Of a DNA stretch of 64,000 nt, positions 11,386-21,647 are shown in pieces. Positions within the stretch are counted from its first letter, which is position 1; each line of letters begins with the position of its first letter. The stretch spans positions 551,703,136 to 551,767,135 of the forward strand of contig NC_081413.1 of the NCBI RefSeq assembly GCF_030272615.1, in the 5' to 3' direction. Source of the stretch: Cryptomeria japonica (taxonomy: Eukaryota > Streptophyta > Pinopsida > Cupressales > Cupressaceae). The translations under genes were made by a program, and so were the position numbers. The notes under the pieces are model-generated. The model saw only the letters and a program-made list of their open reading frames with translations. It was not told where the DNA came from and searched no databases.

Positions 11386-11426
11386 AAAATGCAAATTTTA
11401 CAAAAGAAAATGAAAATCAGGGCAGT

Positions 11427-11823
11427 ATGTTTTTAGCCTGTAATGTTGCACAAGAACCACAAAAGGATGTATGGTTTTTAGATTCAGGATGCAGCAATCA
11501 TATGACTGGAAATGCAGAGCTATTTTCTAGTTTGGATAAGAATATAAAATTAGATGTCACATTAGGCAATGATAACAAAGTTTCAGTAATGGGGAAAGGA
11601 AAAATTAATATTCTAACTAAGGAGGGGGAAAAAAGGTTCATTTTAGATGTATGTTTTGTCTCTAGATTAAAACACAATTTGATGAGCATTGGCCAGCTTA
11701 TTCAAAAGGGATATAGAGTATTTTTCAAAAATGAAGAATGCACAATCTTAGATAAGTACCCCAACAATCAACTTATTGCAAAAGTAAAAATGACAAATAA
11801 TAGAATGTTTCCCCTTAGGATAT
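11427..11823 (+). pseudogene. Copia protease, interrupted by Tat element
   Basis: Open frame with the copia protease active site WFLDSGCSNHMTG (residues ~17-29; DSG triad intact), a conserved LGN turn and the LMSIGQL motif. Coding ends at 11823, where the Tat-like LTR begins; the last residues of the ORF come from that LTR. The sequence picks up again at 30368 on the far side of the insertion. Confidence 0.9.
11819..11823 (+). repeat. Target duplication GATAT (left) of Tat element
   Basis: GATAT before the LTR versus GATAC at 30368-30372 after it: four of five bases match in register, consistent with one later mutation. Confidence 0.65.
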
Positions 11824-13268
11824 TGATGCCCTCCTAAATGGCACAAGGTTAGTCAATGATGAAATAACACAAAACACACAAAACCATTAGTGTTAGTCAA
11901 TCAAAAACTAATCTAAAAAGGCATACCAAAAGAGAGACTACAAGCATGCAAGCATATTTAACTATCAAAGCAAACATGATGAGGCATCTCCAAATACCTC
12001 CTAACATACTCTTAGTTCCTTCTCCCTTGTTCCTCTCCTCTCCAAGTTCCAAAATAGTGTAGCTCTCAGCAGCTTTTTGCACTATGGATGCTTATGGAGG
12101 ATTGAGATTGTAGTATAGCTCCAAATATGAAACGAAAAGCTAATACTAATCTATTGATGCTAAAATGATTGATTTTATTTAAAACAACAAGATATTAGAT
12201 AATTATGCTAAATGCTCTCTAAAAATGCCTATAGCTTAAATGCACACAAGTTTTCAGGATCTGGATTATGAAGGAATGGGCTCTATTTATAGGAAAAATG
12301 GAGCAATGGATGGCCAGGATTGAAAGGTTTAATCAAGGGTCAAGCTTGAAAGTTGGGGATCCATGTGCACAATTTGCACCAATGAAATGGTGACAAGTGT
12401 CAACATAGGGTTGGGTTGAAAGAAGGGGTTGGAGGCATTGAATGCCTGAAAAGACTTCATGGTTATCTAAAGGCTAAGGGTCAAGTCTAAATTAAGATTA
12501 CCCATTGGATTAAGAGTTAATCCAAGGATAAAACTTTGTGCAAATAATTAAGAGATAATCATGGTCAAAGCATTAAAGGCCTGATGAGACCCTTGGGTTG
12601 GGTAGAGGTTGAGTCAAAACAAATGTTTTAACCATGTGGGAGGGTTTGGGTTAACCATTAATGGTTATTGGAGACTTTGTGGATTAAGTGGTTGAAAGTT
12701 GGAAGCCTTTAACGGCTATCAAAGACTTTGAAGATTTAAGTGGTTGAAGGTTGAAAACCTTTAATGGTTATCAAAGACTTTTAGGCTTTGAGAAGTGACT
12801 CCATTTTGCTTAAGAATGTGACAATAATTAGGGGATGGATTAGGCTAATTAGGAAGGGGTTAGAAGAATCTAGAAGGGGATTAGATTTTGCAAGTGGATT
12901 TGGTGGGTGAGGGAAAATAGGATTTTATTTAAAATAAAAATTCATTTATTTCAATAAATGTGTGCAAGTTGCATTTGTAGGAAAATGCAAGTGGGGTGGG
13001 GATAATGATTTAAATAAATGTTTTATTTAATTTATTTAAAAGAGGAAAAGGGGATTTTATTAAATAAATAGATTTTATTTATTTAATTGAATGGAATTTG
13101 ATTTAATTAATTAATTAAAATAAATTGAATAATTTATTTAATTAATAGAAGAATGTTTGGGGATGAATTAATTAAATATTAATTTAATTAACTGATGGCT
13201 AGTAGATTTTTAATCAAATAAATAGCGAATATTTATTTAATTAAGCTGGACAGATTTGTGTGACTACA
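11824..13268 (-). repeat. 3' LTR of Tat-like element
   Basis: 1445 bp, TGATGCCC...GACTACA on the plus strand. Contains a long A/T-rich stretch (about 12930-13250) of TTTAATTAA-type repeats. Confidence 0.95.
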
Positions 13269-13282
13269 TTTGCCCCTCTTTG
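13269..13282 (-). other. Polypurine tract of Tat-like element
   Basis: Minus strand CAAAGAGGGGCAAA abuts the 3' LTR, confirming minus orientation. Confidence 0.85.
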
Positions 13283-13849
13283 AGATGGTGCGGTTTAGCG
13301 CATCGTTTCAAAGAAAGAAAAACTAGTGTGAAGAAAATGCCCCATAAAATGTTAATTTAATGGGTGGTATGCCCCCTCGAGAGATGGGTCGAAAAATTTT
13401 AAAAAAAATCGGGCGATCTCTCGAAAAAGAATGAAAATTGGCAGGGTGATAGAAGAAAAGAAGTTAGGTATACTGGTGAAAAATAGAAGAAATCGGGGGA
13501 AACATGGAGAAATGGGGGGCTTGGGAAGTTCACGGGGACCACGGCGATGAGCGGGGCGAAGTTACGGTGACGGCGGGGGGTAGGGGTGAAAGGGGTGAAA
13601 ATAGGATCATTTGTGACCGCGACCAGTTGAAAACGAGAGCTCTGAAAGTGACATTTGGAGGAGCAAGGAGCAGCTACGATGCCGATTCCGATCACCGAGC
13701 ACAGATTCGAACGAGTCCGACGGTTCCAGCGCCCAGACGACTACGGACCAGCGGTACGCAAATTTAAAAACTTAATTTTCATGCATTTTTGATAGGTTTT
13801 TAGCTGAGTCCAAGTCAAGTTGGAGCAAGAGCGCTGGAACTCTGGTTTT
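13283..13849 (+). promoter_or_regulatory. Upstream region of antisense ORF
   Basis: About 570 bp between the polypurine tract and the AGCGCT array, with a G/C-rich core (13500-13760) unlike the surrounding A/T-rich sequence. The region would be promoter and 5' UTR for a plus-strand transcript (inference). A CAGCG|GTACGC sequence at 13750 resembles a splice donor but this is weak. Short ORFs on both strands (13399-13767) look like chance. Confidence 0.35.
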
Positions 13850-14158
13850 GGCGTTTTTGCTCCATAAACTAGTGCTATTGTGCCGCAATGGCGCTATTGT
13901 GCTCTTGTTTGAGCGCTTTTGCTATGCATTGGCGCTATTGTATAAAAGTTTGAGCGCTATTAACTAAGTAGCGCTATTGACTAAGTAGCGCTATTGTAGG
14001 GTGAAATGAGCGCTTTTGTTTTTAAAGAGCGCTATTGTATAGCTGTTTTAGCGCTTTTGCAGTTGTAGCGCTTTCAGATAGTTTTTTGAGCGCTTTTGCC
14101 AGGGTTGTAGCGCTATTGTGTAAAACTAGCGCTTTGGTAGGTAAAATAGCGCTTTTGT
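13829..14158 (+). repeat. AGCGCT array upstream of antisense ORF
   Basis: Fifteen GCGCT cores in about 330 bp, most as AGCGCTATTG or AGCGCTTTTG, plus one AGTGCT variant, at irregular spacing of 10-40 bases. AGCGCT is palindromic but the ATTG/TTTG flank gives it a direction, always rightward here. The array ends about 270 bp before the antisense ORF start. An inverted counterpart lies at 28560-28835. Confidence 0.88.
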
Positions 14159-14423
14159 CTTAGGATAAAGAGATGCCCCAGTTTTGGACAAAACAAATCT
14201 CTTGATGCCAATGATTGATGGATGGCGAGGTGAAGTGGGAGTTGTTTTGAACCATAGCAGCCTGATGAAACTTAGGTCATTTGTTAGGATAAATGCCCGT
14301 TGAAGTCTAGGCGGCCATGATTGCTTACCTGTTGAGACCCGAAGATACTTGATCAAAGTATCTGATGATAGTCTAGGTTTAAACTTAAGAAAGTTTGAAA
14401 ACAAAACAACTGATAGTGATGTG

Positions 14424-16118
14424 ATGAATGTCTATGCGCAGGAGGATCTGCGCGTGTTGCAATTACGCGAGCGTCATCCTGCGACACAGGGGTTGCGGGA
14501 CCGGTTGACGCAGGCGGAGATAGACTGTATTGCAGCTACTAGCCTCTATGAGGTGATGCACATGCCCATGATTCGGATGAATCACGGCCTGATTACAGCA
14601 TTGGCAGAGCGGTGGCACAGTGAGACATGTACGTTTCATTTAGCCGAGGGAGAGATGACTGTGACTTTGGAGGACGTGTGGCGTATCCTTCGGATTCTGA
14701 TTCGGGGGGAGTTGGTTACATACGATAGATCCTGAGGGACCATGTCATGTCAGAGGATTTTTGACGATGATGTATATATTGACGATGGCTCGATCGCATG
14801 GGAGGATATAGCGGCACTATATGAGCCCCTTCCAGCAATGTTGTCAAGGATTGTGGAAGGACTTCTATGTCCAGACAGGCGGTCTCATGGATTAGCAGTG
14901 GGATGGGGACAGGTGATAGAGATGATGATGACCGAGGGGACCCGATTTGCATGGGGGCCATGCGTGCTAGCGCACATGTATCAGGAGCTCCACAAGGTAG
15001 TGTATCGAGGGAGGGGTTTTCTAGCAGTGGGCATGACGCTGCTACATGTTTGGGCATGGGAGCACCTACCAGTGACTCGACCAGTGAGTCTCAGATTCCA
15101 AGCCGTGGACCAGCCATACATGTTTATGTACAGTGGCATGATGAGTCAGCCCCACTTGGGGAAGGTAGAGTGGTGGCGGCGGGCATTGGATGACTTGGAT
15201 GCAGTGATATGGCGGCCATACTTGGAGTGTGAGCCATGGGAGGATGACGCAGAGGCATTACCGTATGTGTTCATGACCCGATTCCTCATTGGGAGGACCT
15301 CATATCATGTGGAGAGACAGGTGCCGGGACGAGTGATGAAGCAGTTTGGACGGCAGGAGGGACTGCTTAGTGGATCTGGAGAGTATGCACGGGTTATTCG
15401 AGAGCGGTATGCATGGGGTCCAGTGCTACCATATGATCAGGCACTGGCAGAGTTTCGGACACTGCAGGCGAGGCCATGGGACCTACGACCGAGGGTCGTT
15501 GATGCAGGAGTGACAGCGGAGTATACACAGTACTGAGCGGCACATCCGATCCGACGTATATCAGACCCGACAGAGCTGATCCCAGCTTTTGAGGATGAGA
15601 GGGGACGGGGATGAGGACGGAGAGCAGGAGGTCGAGGAGGAGGAGGAGGAGGAGGAGGAGGTGGGGGAGGAGGAGGAGGAGATGGAGGTGGTGGAGGAGG
15701 AGGTGGGGATGGAGGTGGCGGAGGAGGAGGGGGTGGGTTGGGGATGCCGAGGCCTATTGGAGAGGGTGATACAGGTGAGGCAGCCATGGACACGGGAGAG
15801 GGAGCTACTGGGGATCTGCAGGATCATATGATAGGTTATTTGCAGACCCGGATAGAGAGATTAGAGGAGGAGGTTGCAGCTAGGGATGTGCAGCTATTTG
15901 CACGTGAGTCAGAGCTGATGGTGGTGTTGCAGGAGAGAGATATTGCGGTGGAGAGATTGGCGGAGCTGCAGGAGAGGGTTCAGATTGGAGTAGGAGCACA
16001 AGGTCCTATAGGGGAGGTGATGAGGGAGATGCGGCGAGCGCAGGCAGAGATAGAGTACTGGCGGGGCTTATATGAGCAGGTTGTACCAGTTAGCCAGCGA
16101 GCTCTCAGCTATTCATAG
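14424..16118 (+). pseudogene. Antisense ORF: plant mobile domain + Gly/Arg tract + coiled coil
   Basis: One plus-strand frame runs from ATG 14424 (14349 also possible) to TAG 16116, about 560 codons, broken only by TGA at 14733, 15534 and 15612. Residues ~30-100 match the plant mobile domain (PF10536, MAIN/MAIL1 family): HGLITALAERW, then CTFHLAEGEMTVTLEDVW. The rest of the domain extends to about 15530 with WWRRALDDLD and PYVFMTRFLIGRTSYH segments. A Gly/Arg tract follows (15600-15740), then a heptad-rich coiled coil (15830-16080). All three stops could be CGA-to-TGA changes. Visibly G/C-richer than gag-pol. Role unknown; PMD proteins of hosts act in silencing and RNA processing. Confidence 0.85.
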
Positions 16119-16325
16119 ATGCGGCAGGCCAGATCCGAGCGATCACAGAGGATGCAGAGCAGTGGGGGTGTGATGGGTCCTCTATGGCAAGAGAGATCAG
16201 GGGATGCAGGAGGGAGTGGGGGTTCGATGAGGCCTCCACAGAGAGATGGATCAGGTGGTGTAGGTAGAGGTGGTGGTGGTGGTACAGCATCTGGGCAAAG
16301 CGGCATTTGAGAGGGCATTTTTGCA
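16119..16325 (+). other. Downstream of antisense ORF
   Basis: Continues the ORF's base composition (GGTGGT-rich) for about 190 bases after the stop; the apparent ORFs on both strands here are composition artefacts or remnants of a longer C-terminus. Confidence 0.35.
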
Positions 16326-17460
16326 TACATATATTGTATCATTGTTTATTTATGGACTGTATCTTGGATGGCTCTTGATAGCCAATTTTGTAGACTTCAT
16401 TGTACTCTGATATATGAGATGATATATATGAGGAGATCCCATATTGTGATGATATGCATTTGATTATGTATGGATGCTTATGCATGATGATGATTTATTG
16501 CTTAGATGGATATGTGTACATGTATGCATTTGATGAGATGTTTCTTTTATGCATGTTTTTATGATGATTTATGATGTTGGATACTGACATATGAATGCAG
16601 GTTTATATATGTATTGGTTTTGATTTGTTTGATGCAATGCTTTATGTATGGAATGCTATGATGATGATATACGTTTATGATGATTTTATGAACAGGATTT
16701 TGATGTTTCCTATTGCAATATAATGATGAGATGATTTATGTGATGATGTTAATGCAATGGTTGAATGAATGATTTTATGTATGGATATGCATCTAGATGT
16801 GTTTTTAGATGAATGTAATATGGATAAACAAAATGTGAAGTACAAATGTTTATTTGATAATGCCTAAATGAATGCAATAGGTAAAATGGATATATGAAAT
16901 GATATGAACCAATGTTTTGTAAACAAAATGGATTTTATGATTCTAAATGTTTTAAATATGTTTTAAGTAAAAATGATAATATGAGGATACTATAACTTAT
17001 GTTTTTAATAACTGCACCTTAATGCAATTAAAAAAACGGATAATGAAATGTAATGTGAAATGACTCCTAAAATGTGCCTAATAAGATATGTTAATAAATG
17101 GATGAATGAATGCACCTTTTTCACTAATGAAAGGATGCAATAATAAATAATAAAGGATAATGAAATGATGATGGATAATTGATATGAAATGAATGCTTAT
17201 TAAATGATTTAATACAATCAAAGACAATTTAATCCCATGAATGGATCTAATTATTTATGATTAATGGAATGATGCAACTAATTTTGATGAAAACTAAATG
17301 TCAAGAAAATGAACTATAATGTAAAAATGACATGAATGTTTAATGTAAGATGCAACTAAATGTTTAATGCAAGATGCAACTAAATGCTTAATGCAAGATG
17401 CGACTAAATGTGAGGATGATATGATTATGAGGAATGCAAGGTTTGTAAGACTTTGCGTGA
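16326..17460. repeat. ATG/ATGATG-rich low-complexity tract
   Basis: Over a kilobase packed with ATG, GATGAT and AATG words on the plus strand and no ORF. Includes three 24-bp tandem units at 17337-17408. Lies between the 3' ends of the converging antisense ORF and pol. Confidence 0.75.
17337..17408. repeat. Three 24-bp tandem units
   Basis: TGTTTAATGTAAGATGCAAC-type units begin at 17337, 17361 and 17385, with one or two changes each. Confidence 0.85.
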
Positions 17461-18926
17461 TGTATTGATGATGTATCAGAGTACTTGGTCACGATTGTAT
17501 CCAAGACTAGCTTTATTGGTCATGTTTGCATGTAAATCCTTCATATGAATGAATGAATGGATGGGTGATATGCAACGAAATGCAATGTATAAACAGATGA
17601 GATGAAATGACGATCCATAGTGCTCTATTTTCATCATTGAGCTGTAAAATGTTGGAAGAGAATACAAGCATCTTGACATAATGATTCAAGATGACCTGAG
17701 TATTTCTTTCATGGATTTTAATATAGCAAGTTAATAAAACGACTTGATATAAGGGATCAAGTTGACCTGAGTATTGCTTGCGGAACAGACAAGTATTATC
17801 TCCGTTCATGCGTGACTTGCATCGTCCTTCTTGATCTTAGGCTGATCAGATCCTGAGACAAGTGCATACCGTACTAAGAAATAAAACCTTTATCCAATTT
17901 GGAGGAAGAGGAACCAAAGAATGAGCATTGTACCTGTAACCAAACAGTATATATACATAAAGAATAAAGAATAAGGATCCTTGGTAATGGTTCATGTCCA
18001 TATGGTCGAGGCATACGCTGTAGTCAGCAAGCCGTAGTGATCTATGACTGCATTTGGCATAAGATCACGTAGCTTGGTGAACTTCCCACGTAGACACCAT
18101 TAGTACATGCCCTAGAACTTCATCGGAAACAATGTGCAAACGATACAAAAACAATGCTGAAAGATGCTGATACAGATACACAAACGATTGTACTCACAAA
18201 TCAACCAAGTATTTGATCGCCTAACAGAATTTTCTTGTCAAAGAAAACATCATCTTGTCTTTGTTTTGGTAAGGAAGGATGCATCCTTGTTTAAAAGACA
18301 GTTTGATTGTTGATGTTGATTGTGTGTTTGATTGGTAAGTGGTCATTGTGTGAGTACTGTGTTAATGTTGGTTTTGTATCTGCGTGGATGAATATGTACA
18401 AGGTGTTGCCATGTTTTTGTTTGATTTTCAATGGTTTTTTCATTGTTTTTTGGATTTTTGTATTGTTTTTTAATGTTTTTGGATTTTGCGAGACATTTTT
18501 GAATGTTTTTGCCAATGAATCACCAGTAATGTAGAATCCACTTCCATCATCTAGATTGTAAGGGCATTGCCCCCAATTTGGACATGATTTATGAAAAAGT
18601 GGGATACCAGACGCATGAAGTACTTTCTTGGATTACAGATCAAATAACAAGCCATGGTTAGATGGATGGATGTGTGTATGTATGAATGTGATCGCAATGA
18701 GCCTGAAAGATACTGGAGCCATTGCCTTTACGAGTGGCACCTGTTTGCCAGGTTTTCACCATCGCACTTACCCAAGGTCCCACCGGAGTGGTTGTTCACC
18801 GTTTGGATGAATGATTTTTCTTTACTTTTTTTTTTTTTTTGAATGTTTTTGTATTTTCTTCAGGACATTTTTCTGAATGTTTTTGGTATTTTCTGGTATG
18901 TAAGGGAGCCGGATGCCTTGTACACC
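17461..18926 (-). other. Tat 3' non-coding region after pol
   Basis: No coding signal. Holds a direct repeat of about 38 bases (17673-17710 and 17743-17780, each with GACCTGAGTATT) and T-rich runs near 18410-18500 and 18820-18840. Would be 3' UTR of the gag-pol transcript. Confidence 0.55.
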
Positions 18927-21641
18927 TTAAGTATAAAACCATTTGAGGTGCATGCTATTGATTGGATCTGCGAGCGGTTCTCCTTCTGATGTAGCCAACT
19001 GATATGCCCCGGACCCGAACACAGCAGTGACAACATATTGGCCCAGCCAGTTTGATTCAAACTTGCCCTGATGTTCTTTGTTTGGTTGGTTGCGAGGATT
19101 CTCTCGTAGAACAAGATCACCTACCTCAAATGTACGAGGTCTAACTCGGTGATTGTAGCTTCTACTCATGCGCTGCTGATAGGCTTTGAGGTGATTGTAT
19201 GCAGCTTGTCGTTTCTCATCAAGTAACTCTAAGTCCTGAAGACGGGATACTCTGTATGCTTCATCATCGATGAGATTGTGCAAGGAAACCCATAGTGATG
19301 GGATCTCGACTTCAATAGGTAAGATAGCTTCTACACCATAGACCAATGAATAAGGAGTTGCACCTGTAGGGGTTCGAATGCTAGTTCGATATGCCCATAA
19401 TGCTGGATTCAATTGAACATGCCAATCACGACCGGCATCATTGACTGTCTTCTTTAGGATTCTCAATATGTTTTTATTGGATGCTTCAGCCTGACCATTG
19501 CCTTGTGGGTAATAGGGAGTGGAAAAGCGGTGTTGGATATGAAATTTCTCACAAAGTTCACGGACATCCTGATTTTTGAAAGGAAGACCATTATCTGTGA
19601 CAATGGACATGGGCACACCATACCGGCAGATGATGTAGTTGAGGATGAATGAGGCGATCTGCTTGCCGGTGACTTGGGTAAGTGGAACAGCTTCGATCCA
19701 CTTTGTGAAATATTCGGTGGCGGTAATGATAAATTTATGGCCATTGGATGAAGATGGATGAATCTTACCCACAAGGTCAAGGCCCCATTGATAGAAAGAC
19801 CATGGTGTCGTGATTGGTTGCAGTTCCTGGGCCGGTGCATGTATCAGGTCGCCATGAACTTGACATTTCTTGCATTTTCTGACAAAGTAGTAGGAATCCT
19901 TTTCCATAGATGGCCAATAATATCCAGCTCGCATGAGTTTCTTGGCTAGTGACGGACCACTTGAGTGAGTCCCGCAAATTCCTTCATGTACCTCTTCTAA
20001 GGCCTTTGTTATCTCATCTTGTTCTAGACATCGAAGGAGAGTACCATCAAGACTACGTCGGTATAGGGTTTCGGCAATAATGGTATATCGAGCAGTTTGG
20101 CGAATGAAGGTTTTACGTTGGTTATTTGATTGGTTGGGAGGAAGGGTGTGATCGCAGAGATAGGTGTAGAACTCACCGTACCATGGGGATTCAGAACCGA
20201 CAAGGCGACATATCACTTCAGATTCAGGGATATCATAAGCGGGGATCCAAAGTTGTTCTACCAAGAACTCGTAGCGTGTTGAATTCTGTGGAAGATCTAG
20301 TAGAGATGCGATGGTAGCCATAGCGTCAGCAGCTCGATTCTGATCTCTTGGTATCTGCTCAAAGGTGATAGTAATAAATGATGTCTTTAGATTGTCCACC
20401 ATTTGCTTGTATGGCATGAGTTTATCATCCTTAGTCTGATACTCATCTGTTGCTTTTTGAATGACCAGTTGGGAGTCACCATATACTTGTAGTTCTTGTA
20501 ATTTCCATTGTACAGCTAGCCTGAGTCCTGTGATCAAGGCCTCATACTCTGCTATGTTGTTGGTGCATGGAAATGTGAGCCTGTAAGACTTTGGGATGTT
20601 GTCACCTTGAGGTGTGATAAACAGAATGCCTGCCCTCGAGCCGTGCCTAGTGTATGAACCATCAAAATATAGTTTCCATGGTTGTGCTGTTGTGATCATG
20701 AATAGCTCTTCATCTGGAAAATTGGAAATGAGGGGATGATCGCCTATGAGTGGTGCATCAGCCAACTGATCTGCAATAACTTGACCTTTGATAGCCTTAC
20801 GGTCCACATACTCAATGTCAAATTCACTTAGAATCATCACCCATTTGGCCAAGCGACCTGTCAATGCTGCTTTGCTAAGTAAGTACTTGAGTGGATCAAT
20901 CTTTGCGATGAGTTGTACCTTGTGTGTCAACAAATAGTGCCGCAATTTAGTGGCTGCTAAGATTACTGCTAGGCAAGCTCGCTCAATAGGTGTGTAATTG
21001 AGTTCATAGCCAACCAGTGTGCGAGAGATGTAGTATACAACACACTCTTTGCCTTCTGCATTATGTTGTGCCAGTAGTACACCCAATGCTGTACTTGTTG
21101 CTGAGATATAAAGTAACAACGGTCTACTTGAATCTGGTGGCATCAGCAATGGTGGATTCATGAGATAGTCTTTAAGCACCTGAAATGCTTGTTGGCATTT
21201 GTCATCCCACTGAAAGCGGATGTTCTTGTGTAGCAAGTGTGTGAATGGGTGACATTTATCAGCCAATTGTGCAATGAATCTTCGGATTGATTGAAGTCGT
21301 CCTTGTAGTGTTCTTAGCTGACTGATATTCTTTGGAGGTGGCATGTCCATGATAGCTTTTACCTTTGCTGGGTCAACCTCAATGCCTTTGCTTGAGACAA
21401 TGTATCCTAGAAGCTTCCCGGAGGTCACTCCAAAGACACATTTCTTTGGGTTGAGTCGAACATGGTATTGTTCCAGTCTATCAAAGATTTTATCTAAGAT
21501 GTGGAGATGCCCTTCTCTAGTGAGTGATTTTGCTAGTAAGTCATCCACATAATCTTCCATCATAGTATGCATCATGTCATGGAAGATGGTGGTCATTGCT
21601 CTTTGATAGGTGGCTCCTGCATTCTTTAGACCAAAAGGCAT
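18927..21641 (-). CDS. pol: Tat pol: RT C-terminus, RNase H, second RNase H, integrase
   Basis: 904 open codons. Residues 1-120: RT palm and thumb with MPFGLKN and the YVDD box (31-34). About 165-295: gypsy RNase H, where the first catalytic Asp is missing (YISAT instead of YxDAS). About 322-450: second, archaeal-type RNase H with DGS (D327), AEYEAL (E365), GDS (D389) and D439. HHCC zinc domain at about 552-593, with CKKC. Integrase core with D622, D683 and E719, a correct DD35E spacing. C-terminal domain to residue 904. One nonsense codon (21648) separates it from the N-terminal half of RT. All visible catalytic residues of RT, second RNase H and integrase are intact. Confidence 0.95.
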   Translation of the reverse strand: MPFGLKNAGATYQRAMTTIFHDMMHTMMEDYVDDLLAKSLTREGHLHILDKIFDRLEQYHVRLNPKKCVFGVTSGKLLGYIVSSKGIEVDPAKVKAIMDMPPPKNISQLRTLQGRLQSIRRFIAQLADKCHPFTHLLHKNIRFQWDDKCQQAFQVLKDYLMNPPLLMPPDSSRPLLLYISATSTALGVLLAQHNAEGKECVVYYISRTLVGYELNYTPIERACLAVILAATKLRHYLLTHKVQLIAKIDPLKYLLSKAALTGRLAKWVMILSEFDIEYVDRKAIKGQVIADQLADAPLIGDHPLISNFPDEELFMITTAQPWKLYFDGSYTRHGSRAGILFITPQGDNIPKSYRLTFPCTNNIAEYEALITGLRLAVQWKLQELQVYGDSQLVIQKATDEYQTKDDKLMPYKQMVDNLKTSFITITFEQIPRDQNRAADAMATIASLLDLPQNSTRYEFLVEQLWIPAYDIPESEVICRLVGSESPWYGEFYTYLCDHTLPPNQSNNQRKTFIRQTARYTIIAETLYRRSLDGTLLRCLEQDEITKALEEVHEGICGTHSSGPSLAKKLMRAGYYWPSMEKDSYYFVRKCKKCQVHGDLIHAPAQELQPITTPWSFYQWGLDLVGKIHPSSSNGHKFIITATEYFTKWIEAVPLTQVTGKQIASFILNYIICRYGVPMSIVTDNGLPFKNQDVRELCEKFHIQHRFSTPYYPQGNGQAEASNKNILRILKKTVNDAGRDWHVQLNPALWAYRTSIRTPTGATPYSLVYGVEAILPIEVEIPSLWVSLHNLIDDEAYRVSRLQDLELLDEKRQAAYNHLKAYQQRMSRSYNHRVRPRTFEVGDLVLRENPRNQPNKEHQGKFESNWLGQYVVTAVFGSGAYQLATSEGEPLADPINSMHLKWFYT

Positions 21642-21647
21642 TACATT

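Noticed and set aside
13829-14158. Simple satellite or microsatellite
   Set aside because: Spacing is irregular and only the AGCGCT(A/T)TTG word is kept, so it is not a plain tandem repeat.
15437-15831. Pro-, Ser- and Glu-rich ORFs around the GGAGGA tract
   Set aside because: Other-frame shadows of the Gly/Arg tract in the PMD frame.
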